Assembly (NCBI RefSeq): GCF_027942865.1
Contig: NC_134510.1
Span: 32,238,663-32,302,662, forward strand
Source: Odontesthes bonariensis
Lineage: Eukaryota; Chordata; Actinopteri; Atheriniformes; Atherinopsidae
DNA length: 64,000 bases
Direction of reading: 5' to 3'
This document shows positions 10,801 through 20,300 of this stretch, in pieces. The position numbers were made by a program, and so were the translations under genes. Every line of letters begins with the position of its first letter. Within the stretch, counting starts at the first letter, position 1. The notes below the pieces were generated by a model. The model searched no databases and had not been told where the DNA came from. It was given only the letters and a program-made list of their open reading frames with translations.

Positions 10801-13800
10801 GGGATCAGGTGGACCATGACGTGGTCAGAGTGACCCAGTGCAGCTCTGGGGACGGCGTGATAAGCACTGCTTACTGTAGTGTAACAGTGATCCAGAATGT
10901 TCTCCTAGAATGTTTGTATTTGTGGAGTTGGTGGGTGAGATTTCCTCTGTTAAAGTCACTGAGAACAATAACTAAGGAGTCCGGGTTTGTCCGCTCAGCA
11001 CAGTATCTGGTCGGCGAGTGTGCGCTGTGCCTCCTGCACGTTAGCCTCCGGTGAAATGTAAACACCGACCAGTATGAATGAAACAAACTCATGGGGGGAG
11101 TAGAAGGGTGTGAAGGACAGAAGAGTACGACATCGTAATGTTATGGTCAGCATTAACAAACATCAGGAGGTTAGTTCTATGTCTGAATTCTTCCTTTATG
11201 GTGACATAAAATGGCCATTTATTAACACCATGCAGTTCTTATTCAGAATATGTGACTTAAAGCAACTGTCCAACCAATGATTTGAACAGTTATTTGTTCA
11301 TGGTTTTTTGTGAACATCTGTATGTACTTAAATAATAATAAATTAAGAATCATTGTGTGTCTTTAGGAGACTCCTCACACACTATTGCTGTTAATAATCC
11401 ACATAGAGAATACTTTATGTAGCTACAGGCTATTTATTTATGACATCAAGCAAATACACAACATTTTAAGCGACATAAACTGATGCATGGTAGATCTTGT
11501 TTGGTGGATTTCTGTATGTTTAACATTATGTCCAAGTTATCCATGATTGTATGAGAAAAGAATATCATGCTGTTGGATGTTGGTGTGGCAAATGCATCTA
11601 GATATTTCATAAAGGCAGAAATAGTCAAGCACAGAAAACTGGTCGATTTATTACATGCATTTTGCTTTCTTTTTTCTTTGTAGAATGTTTACGGGGTTTC
11701 TACGGTGACAGCTGCAAGCAGAGGTGCTCCTGTGTAAATGGCGGCTCGTGCGACCCTGTCCACGGGCACTGCACCTGTCCTCCCGGTTTCCATGGTGAAA
11801 CTTGCGAACAAGGTAGAGCTGTTTTGTCTTCGATGGCCTGTTGGGCCATTCCATATCTGTTCATTTAACTTTATTCACCAGAATCTTTTACTTTCAGTAT
11901 CACCATTATCTGACACCATATTAGTCCTTGACTTTGGAAAAGTAGAAGACTGATTCTAAAATGTCTTGCTTTCTGTCAGTGTGTGCTCTTGGTTTCTTCG
12001 GTGTGTCCTGCGCTCAGGAGTGTCGCTGTGACAACCTGTGTCCTTGTGACCCGCAGACAGGAAGCTGTAACGCCACGCTGCGAGGAGACGCAAACTACAC
12101 CTTACAAAGTGGTACGAACACATTCTTGACTCACACATGCACCCAAACATGCAAACTGGTAGATGATAAGAAGATGAAAGAATTATTGTCTTCATTCTCG
12201 CATTTACGCTCTTCTCAGTTGGTGTGTGTCGCCGCTGTGTGGGTCAGCTTTTAGCATTAGTGTGCGTGCTCCCATTTAGCAGACGTTTGAATATTTGCAC
12301 AGGGCCGAAGTAAAGACAACTCTGTCTTTGTTGCTGTTTTTCAAAACGGAGCAACACTGTCAACTCAACTGGGAGGAGTGGAAATGTTACTCATCTGCAA
12401 ATAAGTATTATGTGCGGCTTCTACTGAAAAACATGTTGAAATTAAACAGATTCTGCTCAGCAGTGCAGTGTATTACATATGTCTGTAACTTATTTATATT
12501 ATTATTTTTTTAACTGTGACTTTATATTGGGAGACAGACACACCCCGTGTATACACAAAAACCCTTTAAATGAGCTATGTTTTGTTTCTGTGTTTAGTAG
12601 GTCAGTGGCACTGTTTATTATCACTGAATCCCAGCTGTTAGCTGACTGTTACCTGGGGAATAAGTCTATCACGGGCATGAACATTTATCAGGTCAAACAA
12701 AAAAAGTAAAATGAAAGCCTAAGATATTACACCAAATCCTATCTCTGTCAAATCGAACATTTACATCATAGATGTGCAACTTTCACTCTCAGAGAATCTG
12801 ACTTTTCTGTAAATCTGCTTAGAAAACAGGGGGAAAAAAAGATGCCTGACCATTTAGAATAAAAAATAATCACTATAAGTCTCAGAGGACATCTGGAGTA
12901 ACTATTGCTGACATTACAAAAGCCTGTTTGATGAGTATTTCCCTGGGTCTTCCTGGGTCTTGTTCTTCTGATGGCTTTATTATTTATTTTAGTGTTAGCT
13001 CCTGTGGAATTAGCAAACATCATACAACAAAAGTACAGTGATGTTGCTCTGGATCTTATTTTGATTTACCGTGTCCTGAACTTTACTGATTTACTCTTCT
13101 TTGTCCTCTTCTCTCCACAGCTGGAAACTGCCTGGCCAAACAGATGTTTACATCTTGGATACGAGAGAAAGACGCTCAAAGAAAGCATCCTTATCTCGCA
13201 GAGTAAGTCTCAAAGGTCGTGTGAACTCATTCACATATCTGATTTGTTACCTCTGCTGTCCCTGCTCACACACCAGCTGCCTTTCACTTATCGGTTGCGG
13301 CCTGTTGTAAAAAAGACATCAAAGACGTCCTCTTTCACCCTCCACCAGCCCTGCATCGGTTTGTGCTTACACACATCAAGCCGGTGTTACACAATCAGTG
13401 TGTGTGACAGCAAAGTCGTGGTTAGTGTTGTGTTCCGAAATGCTGACTTGTCCATGCACACATTTCCTGTTTTGCCTCTATAACATGTCTCTTGCCAGCT
13501 AAAAGCCATATTGGTGGCGGATCAACATGACTCCCACATGCCGCCTCTGTACATCGACACATGACACCGATGCTCAGCGAAGCTGCATCAGTCTCCGGCT
13601 TGAGAGGCGTGTCTGAAAAAGCCTTCATATTTTGCTTTGTAGCACTTCCTTTGCAGTGATTTCAACTCTTCGTTTAAATTTAACACGTTGACCACAAAGA
13701 AGAGAGAAATAATGGAAAATGTTATTTATTTGAATATTATTTGGACAATCTATCTCCTTCACTTACGTCACAGTTAAATAGACTCCAGTGTTTATCTGAT

Positions 13801-15595
13801 GTAGAAAATGGGTCTCATCTGCCAGCCAATTGCATGTAAATTTCTACCGTGGCTGGTGTTGTGTTTCTTTTAGCCACCTAAACATATACTGTTTGCTTGG
13901 TCTGTGGCTAAAAATTAAACTCACCTACTTATTATGAAAATATCTTGAAAAATGTGTCAAATACTGGTAACCTAATTTGTAATGGAACATGTGCGCAATG
14001 CTGTGAAAACACACACATAGTGCTACATGTCATAGTTTAATGTTAGATGTTATTTAATCAAGAATAATCTCATCTGTGAACAGAATATTTCTGTCCTCTG
14101 ATGGAGAGTGTAATAAAGAACATCAAAACAACTCCAAGGTAGTCTGAGCCCGCATTTGCATTACCTCAGACCTTCCTTTATATGTAGACGAGGCTGTCTC
14201 TCTAACAACAGGATCTATTCAGTTGCCTCCTTACCTTTCACATGCAAGTTAAGGATTGATAGCTGTTGCTATGGTTTCTTGAAAGCTCTTTTTGAATGGC
14301 TGCTTTGATCTCAATCAGTTTAACCTTATTTGACTATAAGGAAACATTCAAAGTATCAGTCAGATGCTCTCTTTTTATAGTCTTATTCATGACTGAATAA
14401 GACTATATTGTGAATAAGACTATATTCATGACTGAATAAGACTATATTCTGAATAAGACTGTATATAGTCTTATTCAAATGAATAAGACTATATTCATGA
14501 CTAAAGACCAGATAGTGCTAGAACTCCTCTGTTTCAAACCTTTCTGCCTTTATGTTCCTTTTTAAATCCTATTTTTGTCTCGTCTTATGTGAACAATCAA
14601 GCAAGATATTTTGAGTGTCTGCCGGGAGAAACATTTCGAAAACATGCACCTTTGTTTCCATGTCCATATTCTAAAAATACTCTGTCTCCGTGATGTCTCC
14701 ATCTGCCAGCGTAGCTGTTTGGAATAAGGTAAACTGAGGGAACACTTCATAACTTCACTGTCCTTGGGCAACATTTTTTAAACTATTTTTGAGAAAATAT
14801 ATTTCCATCCTCAGAGTTGAGACAGAAAATGTTAACAGGCATATTTATGTTCATTTTTGGGAACTATTTGAGTCCTCTGACTGCTTCGTGCTCTAGATGC
14901 GGTCACGCTCTGTGGTGAGAAACCAGTTTGTACATTTATTAGCAAAGACAAACTCAGTAATTCAGCCTGTAAAACCAGCCTATAAAGGCTCTGCTCGTCC
15001 ACCCAAAGAACAAAGCAGGTCAGTTTGTCCAGTTGTCCTGACCGTTACTGTTTTCAAATGCACATATGTCGCCAGAATAGTCCAATTTTTGCAGTAATTG
15101 GATTAAATCAGGCAGATTTTTCTTAGTGAACACTGAACTGTTGATCATTTATTCAGGTGACCAAATTCTGTTTGGTTTTTTTTACATTCAAGCAGCATAT
15201 ACAGTGAGTTTTATAACGGTGAGTATCACTTCAACATTTACGACACCTGTCTGTCAGTGCCTGTACATCTCATAGCATCTTCCATCATATTAGCTCTGTG
15301 CCCTGAAGTCATGACACTGATCTAATCCCTTTCTCCTCTCAGGCGAACGTGGCTGATAATCACCCTCACCCTGGCCTCTCTTCTGTCAGCCAGCCTGGTG
15401 GTTCACCTTGTACAGGCGTGTCGCAGCACGGTGATGTCCCACTTCCCTGAGCGTCGGGATTACTCCTACGTACCGCTGACCGACATCAACGGAGCTTCTT
15501 CGCGGACCGGAGATGCCGGGAAATCAAGGGGTGAGAATTTTGGATTAGAAGACTCAGACTCCCAGGATGAAATCTGGTCCCCAGGGAGGTCATAG
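787..15595 (+). CDS. nagpa: N-acetylglucosamine-1-phosphodiester alpha-N-acetylglucosaminidase (uncovering enzyme), 5'-partial
   Basis: This trans-Golgi enzyme removes the covering GlcNAc from GlcNAc-P-mannose on lysosomal hydrolases and so exposes mannose-6-phosphate. Nine exons join in frame with GT/AG ends: 787-926, 2611-2719, 5003-5131, 5268-5473, 6036-6083, 11684-11812, 11980-12111, 13121-13202 and 15343-15595. The N-terminal half of the enzyme lies upstream of the window. Visible in order are the end of the phosphodiester glycosidase domain ([37 protein letters not shown]), several EGF-like repeats ([51 protein letters not shown]), one transmembrane segment ([19 protein letters not shown]) and a cytosolic tail with YVPL, a YxxPhi sorting motif like YHPL of the human enzyme. 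Compared with human NAGPA there is one extra EGF exon. The human C-terminal NPFKD was not found, and an alternative last exon is possible near 16908. The fold and order match the human protein closely. Confidence 0.93.
927..2610 (+). other. nagpa intron, 1.7 kb
   Basis: The intron begins with gtacat and ends with a T-rich tract and cag. I see no conserved exon, RNA gene or clear repeat inside it. Confidence 0.7.
2611..2719 (+). CDS. nagpa: nagpa exon: glycosidase domain ([14 protein letters not shown])
   Basis: It encodes [19 protein letters not shown] and ends in GQTEVRG, matching human NAGPA around SARTAIGHD and GQTEQRG. The exon ends with two bases of the Gly codon before gtaag. Confidence 0.93.
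2720..5002 (+). other. nagpa intron, 2.3 kb
   Basis: No exon-like sequence was recognised. A short GATG-type simple repeat occurs at about 3954-3970. The acceptor is tacgcag at 4996-5002. Confidence 0.65.
5003..5131 (+). CDS. nagpa: nagpa exon: catalytic-domain motif [15 protein letters not shown]
   Basis: It encodes [20 protein letters not shown] followed by [20 protein letters not shown], the most diagnostic block of the family. It ends in a split Cys codon (TG|C) shared with the next exon. Confidence 0.96.
5268..5473 (+). CDS. nagpa: nagpa exon: WRC linker and first EGF-like repeats
   Basis: It reads [18 protein letters not shown] and then a full EGF repeat with [18 protein letters not shown], followed by a second partial repeat (CGAHGFCTA). 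The preceding intron is only 136 bp, and the donor is gtaagtg. Confidence 0.94.
6036..6083 (+). CDS. nagpa: nagpa 48-bp exon: C-terminal half of an EGF repeat
   Basis: This short exon encodes [16 protein letters not shown], like human GCRCDAGWTGSNCSE. It is a phase 1-1 exon flanked by a tgttgtag acceptor and a gtaaac donor. Confidence 0.9.
6915..6943. repeat. 10-bp inverted repeat at the LINE internal deletion junction
   Basis: The arms cttacctgca (6915-6924) and tgcaggtaag (6934-6943) flank nine bases exactly where the reverse transcriptase sequence jumps from the fingers (VNMALH) to the C-terminal tail. Most of the polymerase domain is missing here. Confidence 0.6.
7574..7737 (+). pseudogene. 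ORF start remnant inside the outer DNA transposon
   Basis: The frame begins [20 protein letters not shown] and resembles the N-terminus of small transposon-encoded proteins of fish, but it is interrupted by the hAT insertion at 7738. No catalytic motif is present, so the function is unknown. Confidence 0.25.
7924..8555 (-). pseudogene. 18S rRNA gene fragment, rearranged (rRNA sense on minus strand)
   Basis: The minus strand carries many invariant 18S blocks, including the sense of the segments around the 5' domain (complement of tcattaaatcagttatggtt), the 530-loop region (complement of taccgcggctgctggcac) and the stretch read on plus as tccaactacgagctttttaa. Matching sequence runs from near the 5' end of 18S through the start of the central domain. 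At least two internal deletions are evident from memory of the consensus: about 35 nt near 8175 and well over 100 nt near 8300. A local inverted duplication lies at 8273-8324. It cannot produce a working rRNA. Confidence 0.9.
8273..8324. repeat. 16-bp perfect inverted repeat inside the 18S fragment
   Basis: The arms agccgtttctcaggct (8273-8288) and agcctgagaaacggct (8309-8324) surround a 20-base spacer. Canonical 18S has only the left arm here, so the right arm is an inverted copy made when the fragment was rearranged. Confidence 0.8.
9068..9561. mobile_element. PIF/Harbinger-like non-autonomous element in the LINE
   Basis: The imperfect terminal repeats are AGGGCGGATTATAGTTCTGC at the left and AGCCTGATTTATGCTTC (reverse complement) at the right. 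They are flanked by TAA on both sides (9065-9067 and 9562-9564), matching the TWA target preference of Harbinger elements. Removing the element and one TAA restores the LINE frame (NEFYCRLERQWD). No intact ORF of its own was recognised. Confidence 0.78.
9679..10396. mobile_element. DNA transposon with TIR AGCCCCTTTCACACTGC and Myb/SANT-like remnant
   Basis: The terminal inverted repeats lie at 9679-9695 and 10380-10396. ATT is duplicated at 9676-9678 and 10397-10399. Removing the element with one ATT restores the LINE frame ([12 protein letters not shown]). Inside, the plus strand at 9973 reads [20 protein letters not shown], resembling the first helix of Myb/SANT-like DNA-binding proteins that accompany Harbinger transposases; the frame then breaks. 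A 3-bp duplication fits Harbinger-related groups, but the ATT target is not the usual TWA, so the superfamily is tentative. Confidence 0.75.
9973..10128 (+). pseudogene. Myb/SANT-like domain remnant inside a DNA transposon
   Basis: The segment encodes [20 protein letters not shown] followed by a degraded continuation. The W..KEV..LL pattern is that of the first helix of the Myb-like proteins found in Harbinger elements. The rest of the domain is frameshifted. Confidence 0.4.
11684..11812 (+). CDS. nagpa: nagpa exon: extra EGF/laminin-type EGF repeat
   Basis: It encodes [20 protein letters not shown] followed by [21 protein letters not shown], a complete MEGF-like repeat. The exon is phase 1-1 and 129 nt long, so it can be added or skipped without a frameshift. 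The human protein goes directly from the preceding repeat to CPLGWHGPGC. Splice sites are ctttgtag and gtagag. Confidence 0.88.
11980..12111 (+). CDS. nagpa: nagpa exon: last EGF repeat ([14 protein letters not shown])
   Basis: The translation [20 protein letters not shown] followed by [12 protein letters not shown] aligns with human CPLGWHGPGCQRPCKCEHHC. It is another phase 1-1 exon. The donor is gtacga. Confidence 0.92.
12112..13120 (+). other. nagpa intron, 1.0 kb
   Basis: The sequence is AT-rich without recognisable elements. The pyrimidine-rich acceptor tctctccacag ends at 13120. Confidence 0.6.
13121..13202 (+). CDS. nagpa: nagpa exon: stalk before the membrane segment
   Basis: It encodes [20 protein letters not shown] and on to HPYLAE, between the EGF region and the transmembrane segment. 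Similarity to human is low, but phase (2 bases in, 2 out) and splice sites (ctccacag, gtaagt) fit exactly. Confidence 0.8.
13203..15342 (+). other. nagpa intron, 2.1 kb, with hairpin repeat cluster
   Basis: Apart from the palindromic repeat cluster at 14376-14508 I recognise nothing. The acceptor is ctcctctcag at 15333-15342. Confidence 0.6.
14376..14508. repeat. tandem AT-rich repeats forming two perfect hairpins
   Basis: The unit gaataagactatatt recurs five times, at about 14395, 14412, 14434, 14451 and 14481. Two inverted copies create hairpins: 14376-14389 with 14394-14407 (14-bp stem, 4-base loop) and 14463-14477 with 14480-14494 (15-bp stem, 2-base loop). Confidence 0.85.
15343..15595 (+). 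CDS. nagpa: nagpa last coding exon: transmembrane segment and cytosolic tail
   Basis: It encodes the membrane span [19 protein letters not shown], a basic/cysteine stretch, and a tail with [14 protein letters not shown]. The stop TAG is at 15593-15595. A strong internal donor (aggg|gtgaga) at 15531 would instead remove the last 21 residues. Confidence 0.85.
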
Positions 15596-16907
15596 CTGTC
15601 AGGAAGACGGAGGACAATGAGTGAGAACACTGTTATTGCACAAAGAGACACGTGGAAGCTCTGTGATTTTTTTTTTTTTTTCCTTTCTTTTTAAGTTTTG
15701 TAATCTTGACAAATCTTTTTCAACAGTCCTGCTGAATGAAACAGGACAGCGTACAAGAGTTTTGTTACATTCTTTATACTCGGCTGAGAAAGGATATTTT
15801 GGCAGCTTTCAGGTGTTCCCCTGTGTTTTTTGTTCATGGCCGAGGCTGCTGAATCTGAAGGTGATCAGAAAGCAGTCAAAGGTTTACTTGAGTCACAGGA
15901 TCTCGTGGGTCCATTACAGCTCCAGGTACGATGAGCTTTTCAAACTTTTTCACATAAGGTGATGAACCATGAACCTTTAAAAGTACTCAGCTTTTCTGTA
16001 TTATCCTGGTGAAGTATGGCACTGTGCTAAGAGCCAGACTACTGACCGATTTCTTCTGGATTTAATCATGAGCAGAAGTATATATAAATTTGAAAAATGC
16101 TGCATTAAATGATTTGAAACATGATACCACTGATATTTTTCTTATCAAAGATAGGGTATCTGCAAGTCTTATACAAGCCTAAAAAAAAAGAGCCTCAAAA
16201 TTTTCCAGACTTGCACAGGATGATGATCCTGACTTACTGAGACTGACCATCCAGACTTTTCTTAGTATGAACTTTTGAACTTGATGCCACATAATCAGAT
16301 AAACAGATAAAGTACCGCAAGGTTCAAAGTAAAATGCATTTTTATCAGTATCTTATCAGAATATTGATGTTTCTTTTTTTTTTAGCTCCATGTCTGAATG
16401 TGAGTCAATAAGCGGATTTTCATGTTAAAATCTCAGTTATGTACAATGAAAATTAGAGAAGCACAAATATATCGGTTGGCAAATATTTGGTCTGTTTAAA
16501 CTTATTTATAGAAAGTCGTCAACCTTGTGTTTACTGGAAAAGGTCTCTAATATAATTAATTTATAAAGGTTACAAGACGCTTTAAGTCTATCAAGCAGGG
16601 GATTTTTTTCCTTTTATAAATGCAGAAATATAGTCCCCATATTTACATCTTTATCTAGTTTTCTTTTTTGCCCACCTGTGTCCTAACTCAGTAACTTCAC
16701 TGATAGATAGAAACTGATTTTGTTGATTTCCTTTGGCACAAAGGAATCCCTTTGCTTGACTGCATATATAATAATAATAATAGATATGCACTTTTTCTTC
16801 TGTACTGCCACCAATGGAGCAAATGTGTTTGTTTTGGCCTGTAAACGGCACCAAAGAAGGCAGCAAGTTGCTACCTGACTAAGTGTTTTGTTTTTGTTTT
16901 TTCCCAG
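15596..16907 (+). other. nagpa 3' UTR or terminal intron
   Basis: This stretch is AT-rich and has no coding exon. Whether it is retained 3' UTR or a final intron depends on use of the donor at 15531. Confidence 0.4.
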
Positions 16908-17375
16908 ATGCGTCTCAGCATGCTTGACCAGGGTCAGCGTTCATGTTTCAGAGCTGTACTTTTGCTATCTGCAGTGATCATGTTAACGTGTCTGCATTTA
17001 AGATTGTAGTGTGCTGATGGTAAAGGCTGCCATCGCACTCAGATGGGATTCAGGTTGAGGGAATCATGAAAGATCTTAACTTAACTTCATGGAAATCCAT
17101 AAATATTGAGAAGCTGTTTCTCATTCATTGATGTGGCTTCACAGTCATTTTTAATCAGGGGTTTCATATGAGGCGTGTGCACAGGAGTCTGAGGTGTTGA
17201 AAGATTGCCAACTGTCATATTAATGATCAGGTTTTGTGTCCTATTTGAATAATTCTGAACAAACATGTCATGCAAAGAATGTATCAGATCATGCTGAAGC
17301 CATGATTTCCACTGCTCACAGAATTTTCATAAATTAGATTTTTATGTTTAATAAAAGTGTTTCTGGATTGTTTCC
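16908..17375 (+). other. nagpa: possible alternative last exon and 3' UTR of nagpa
   Basis: A T-rich tract followed by ttcccag ends at 16907. Joined to the internal donor at 15531, the frame continues for DASQHA and stops at 16925-16927. An AATAAA signal at 17350-17355 is followed by a GT-rich stretch, which marks a good 3' end. The form ending at 15595 has only weaker ATTAAA-type signals nearby (about 16105). Confidence 0.45.
17350..17355 (+). terminator. nagpa poly(A) signal AATAAA
   Basis: A canonical hexamer followed by GT-rich sequence (gtgtttctgg, tttggttgtctttt), at the end of the nagpa transcription unit. Confidence 0.6.
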
Positions 17376-20300
17376 GGGGTCATTTGGTTGTCTTTTCCAC
17401 CTCACAGACTAGTTTAATTCTGGCTTCTTCTATTTCGTTTTTTTTTTATCTTACCCACAATTACACTCCAGCATGCAAACATAGTTGTTTGTGTTTCAGC
17501 TGAGGCTGAACTTCCACCCAGAAGTGGCTGCAGCTTCATGGGCATCTGTGTCGAGTGGCAGTGCACTGGAGGATTTACTCGACCTCTGACCTCAATCGCT
17601 TTTAGATGCGCACTGAGTGCTCTGAGCATCTTCATGTTTAAACCATGTTTTTTTTACTTATTATTGTGTCTCCTCTTTAAGTTACTAGTCTTTTAACTTT
17701 AGGATGAAATTTGAATGTTTGAAAAATGATTGATTTATTAGCGTTGTAGGTGCAAAAGTTGACTAGCAGATATTCCTGGCTTACACGTGTCCAAAAACTG
17801 TTGTCCTTAAAGATCCGCATGAAGTCCAGGTAACGTTGGAAAAAAATCTAGAAATTTAGTTGGAGTATCACTCAAGTATCCATACACCAGGCTTTCAATA
17901 CAATATAGGACGGGACACGGTAAAAAAACCGTGTGACTCCACTGCTGGTGTGGCGTTCACAACACAGGTGTAACCTCCCCAGCGTGCGGAGCTGCTGCCT
18001 CTTAAAGTTACAGTACCGCCAGTATTAAACTTAAATTAAATAGCCCGTACTAAACAGAAAAGATGAACAAACAGCCATATTCAATCAAACTTTCTCATCA
18101 ATGACTATTAGACCAATATTCAAACTTGATAATATAGGAAATATAGTTAAATTACATGAGCAGAAATGAGAAATCGACAAATCCGTCCTTGCCTCATACA
18201 AGCGTTTATATGTATTTTACTGGACCTGGAATGATCTGAATAAGGAGGAAAGTGAGGACATTTCTCTTCATTCTGTGGCAACCGGTTTGCTTTGGGGTCT
18301 AAATGCTGGATTTAAAATTGTAGATAAACAAAAAATTTTACACATTTTAGCCTCTTAAAGATTCCAGGAGCTGCCTCGAATAATAATATGTGACTCATCA
18401 TCACGTTGTACCTCAAATTATTTGCTAAGGCAGTTGAGTGTGTTATTTATTTAATTCAAACTGCAAAAATGTCCCTTATATAATTAGATGCTATTTTAAA
18501 TTATAAACACTTGCTATAAATTTATTAAACAGCTAAGTCAAGCAGAAAATAATCAGCCTTAGGATGGGGAGGGGGGGTCACTAAGAAACAAATGTTGTTG
18601 ATTTAAGTTAAACCGGTTATTATTAGGTAGTAAGGAAAGGTATTGAGAATACAGACTACTGACCACAAACTTTAGGCTTCAAAACATCCATGTGTGATGT
18701 AATAGTTACTGCAGGCATGTTTCTCTGCAGTCTGGCTGACAGGCTGCATGTAAACATACGAGTCAAGTGATCAGCTACCGAGCGTTCCCCTGCTGCTCAG
18801 ATATGCGGGTCACATTTTTCCATTCTCACCTCTTCAACGCAACATTTACACAACAAAACATTACATGACGTACATCATCTACTCCACCACTATTTTTAAA
18901 GGTCTGCATCACGGATCTACCACGCGGACGAGCTAAGCGCAGCTGCAAGCTGAGGAAAACACCCCAGTTTAACTGGCTACGATTATCAGTCATTTATCGG
19001 AACCAAGTACAACACAAACGTATTGTGAATACACCCCGGTCTAATACGAGTTAAATGTCAAAGGATTCAAGATTGAAAACACTTCTCAATAACTGCATTA
19101 TTTCATTATTTTTTGGAATATATTGAAAATAAAGGTCCCAGTGGAAACTACATGTAGCAGAGATTCAAGTCTCTGTGTTTTTATGTTTCTGATGACTCAC
19201 TTCCCCTTGACATGAAGATCATGATTGTTGTTCAAATTACAAGTTTCAGCTGCTCTTTCTCTTTAAAATCCTCCAGGGCCTTCTGTTGTATTTAAGCCAG
19301 GCTTCTTAATTGGAAAGGTTGTGGTCCATAGGCAGCTCCTGCAGTCGTCCAGTCAGACTGTAGTTCTGCTGAATCCTCAAAGGGATTCATCGTGCTGTTT
19401 GTAAATGTCACGTCCCCAGCATCTTTTCACTAGGTTTATTTATATATTCACTTCAGTTTCTTCTGTTATTTCTGAGCTGCCTCTGACACTTTGATTGCTA
19501 GTGACAGCCCCTGTGCTACGTCTGAAGCACATTTTCTAATTGATCTTCATGCCTAACCCTTCCCGGCCTCATTCTTTGACTCCTTTGGTGACTCTGTATG
19601 GAGAGACTGAAACAGACCATGGATCCAAAACTTTTCTCTCCACAGCTTATCTTCATGTATCTAGTTGAAACTACAGCTTTTTACTTGTGTCAGTAATCAC
19701 CTTTTCCCACACAAACTATATAACATTAACAGCTTTATCAATCTGTAAAAGTAATGTCATTTACATATTGGTCACTTTTCTATTAATGCTCCTCATGACT
19801 TCATTCAGACATGCCTGTAAAATGAGCCATGGTATTTGCAGTTCATGGACAGTGCATTAAGCACAGCATCTTATAGCCATAACAATTCACACGAATGCAC
19901 CGAGTGGTTGTGTGAAGCATGCTGACGCTGGATGGATCTGTGGGAACTTCCCTTTTCTGCATGTTTACGGTAAGTTTGTTGAACAGTGTGTGCACTGTGA
20001 GGCTTTAATTGCACTGTAGTTACAGCCAATGGTTATCAAATCATAGAAAAAGGTGATAATCATTTCACCAGAAGACACCATCACTTTAGAATAGATGGTT
20101 TCTTCTGTCACCGTTTTGTTGGATGAGTTACGCTGATCACCGCTTATCTGAGTTGCTATTGACAGGCAATCTGCTGAGATGCAGCTCTGACCATCTGTGA
20201 ATTCAAACTGCACAGGAGGAGATTCCACATAAGAGCTTAACTCTTGTTTCATGTCAGCCTTGATTTCCTCTGCAAGTATCTGTCACAAAGCCTGTTTGCA

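Larger units (their letters stand above)
6496..11145 (-). mobile_element. L2/Maui-type LINE, 5'-truncated, internally deleted, split by three DNA transposons
   Basis: Read on the minus strand, the order is a C-terminal part of the endonuclease ([43 protein letters not shown]; about 11140-10770), the linker before the reverse transcriptase ([29 protein letters not shown]; 10765-10400), then [15 protein letters not shown] and [19 protein letters not shown] (8860-6950). A deletion at about 6930 follows, then a C-terminal tail ([19 protein letters not shown]; 6930-6650). The 3' end is a short GATTCT-type tail at about 6496. The palm region of the reverse transcriptase is lost, so the copy is dead. 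The family is inferred from these motifs, all typical of fish L2/Maui elements. Confidence 0.88.
6084..11683 (+). other. nagpa intron, 5.6 kb, mostly transposon sequence
   Basis: About 4.6 kb of this intron (6496-11145) is a minus-strand L2 LINE carrying three DNA transposon insertions. The remaining 11146-11683 is unique, AT-rich and featureless. Confidence 0.85.
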
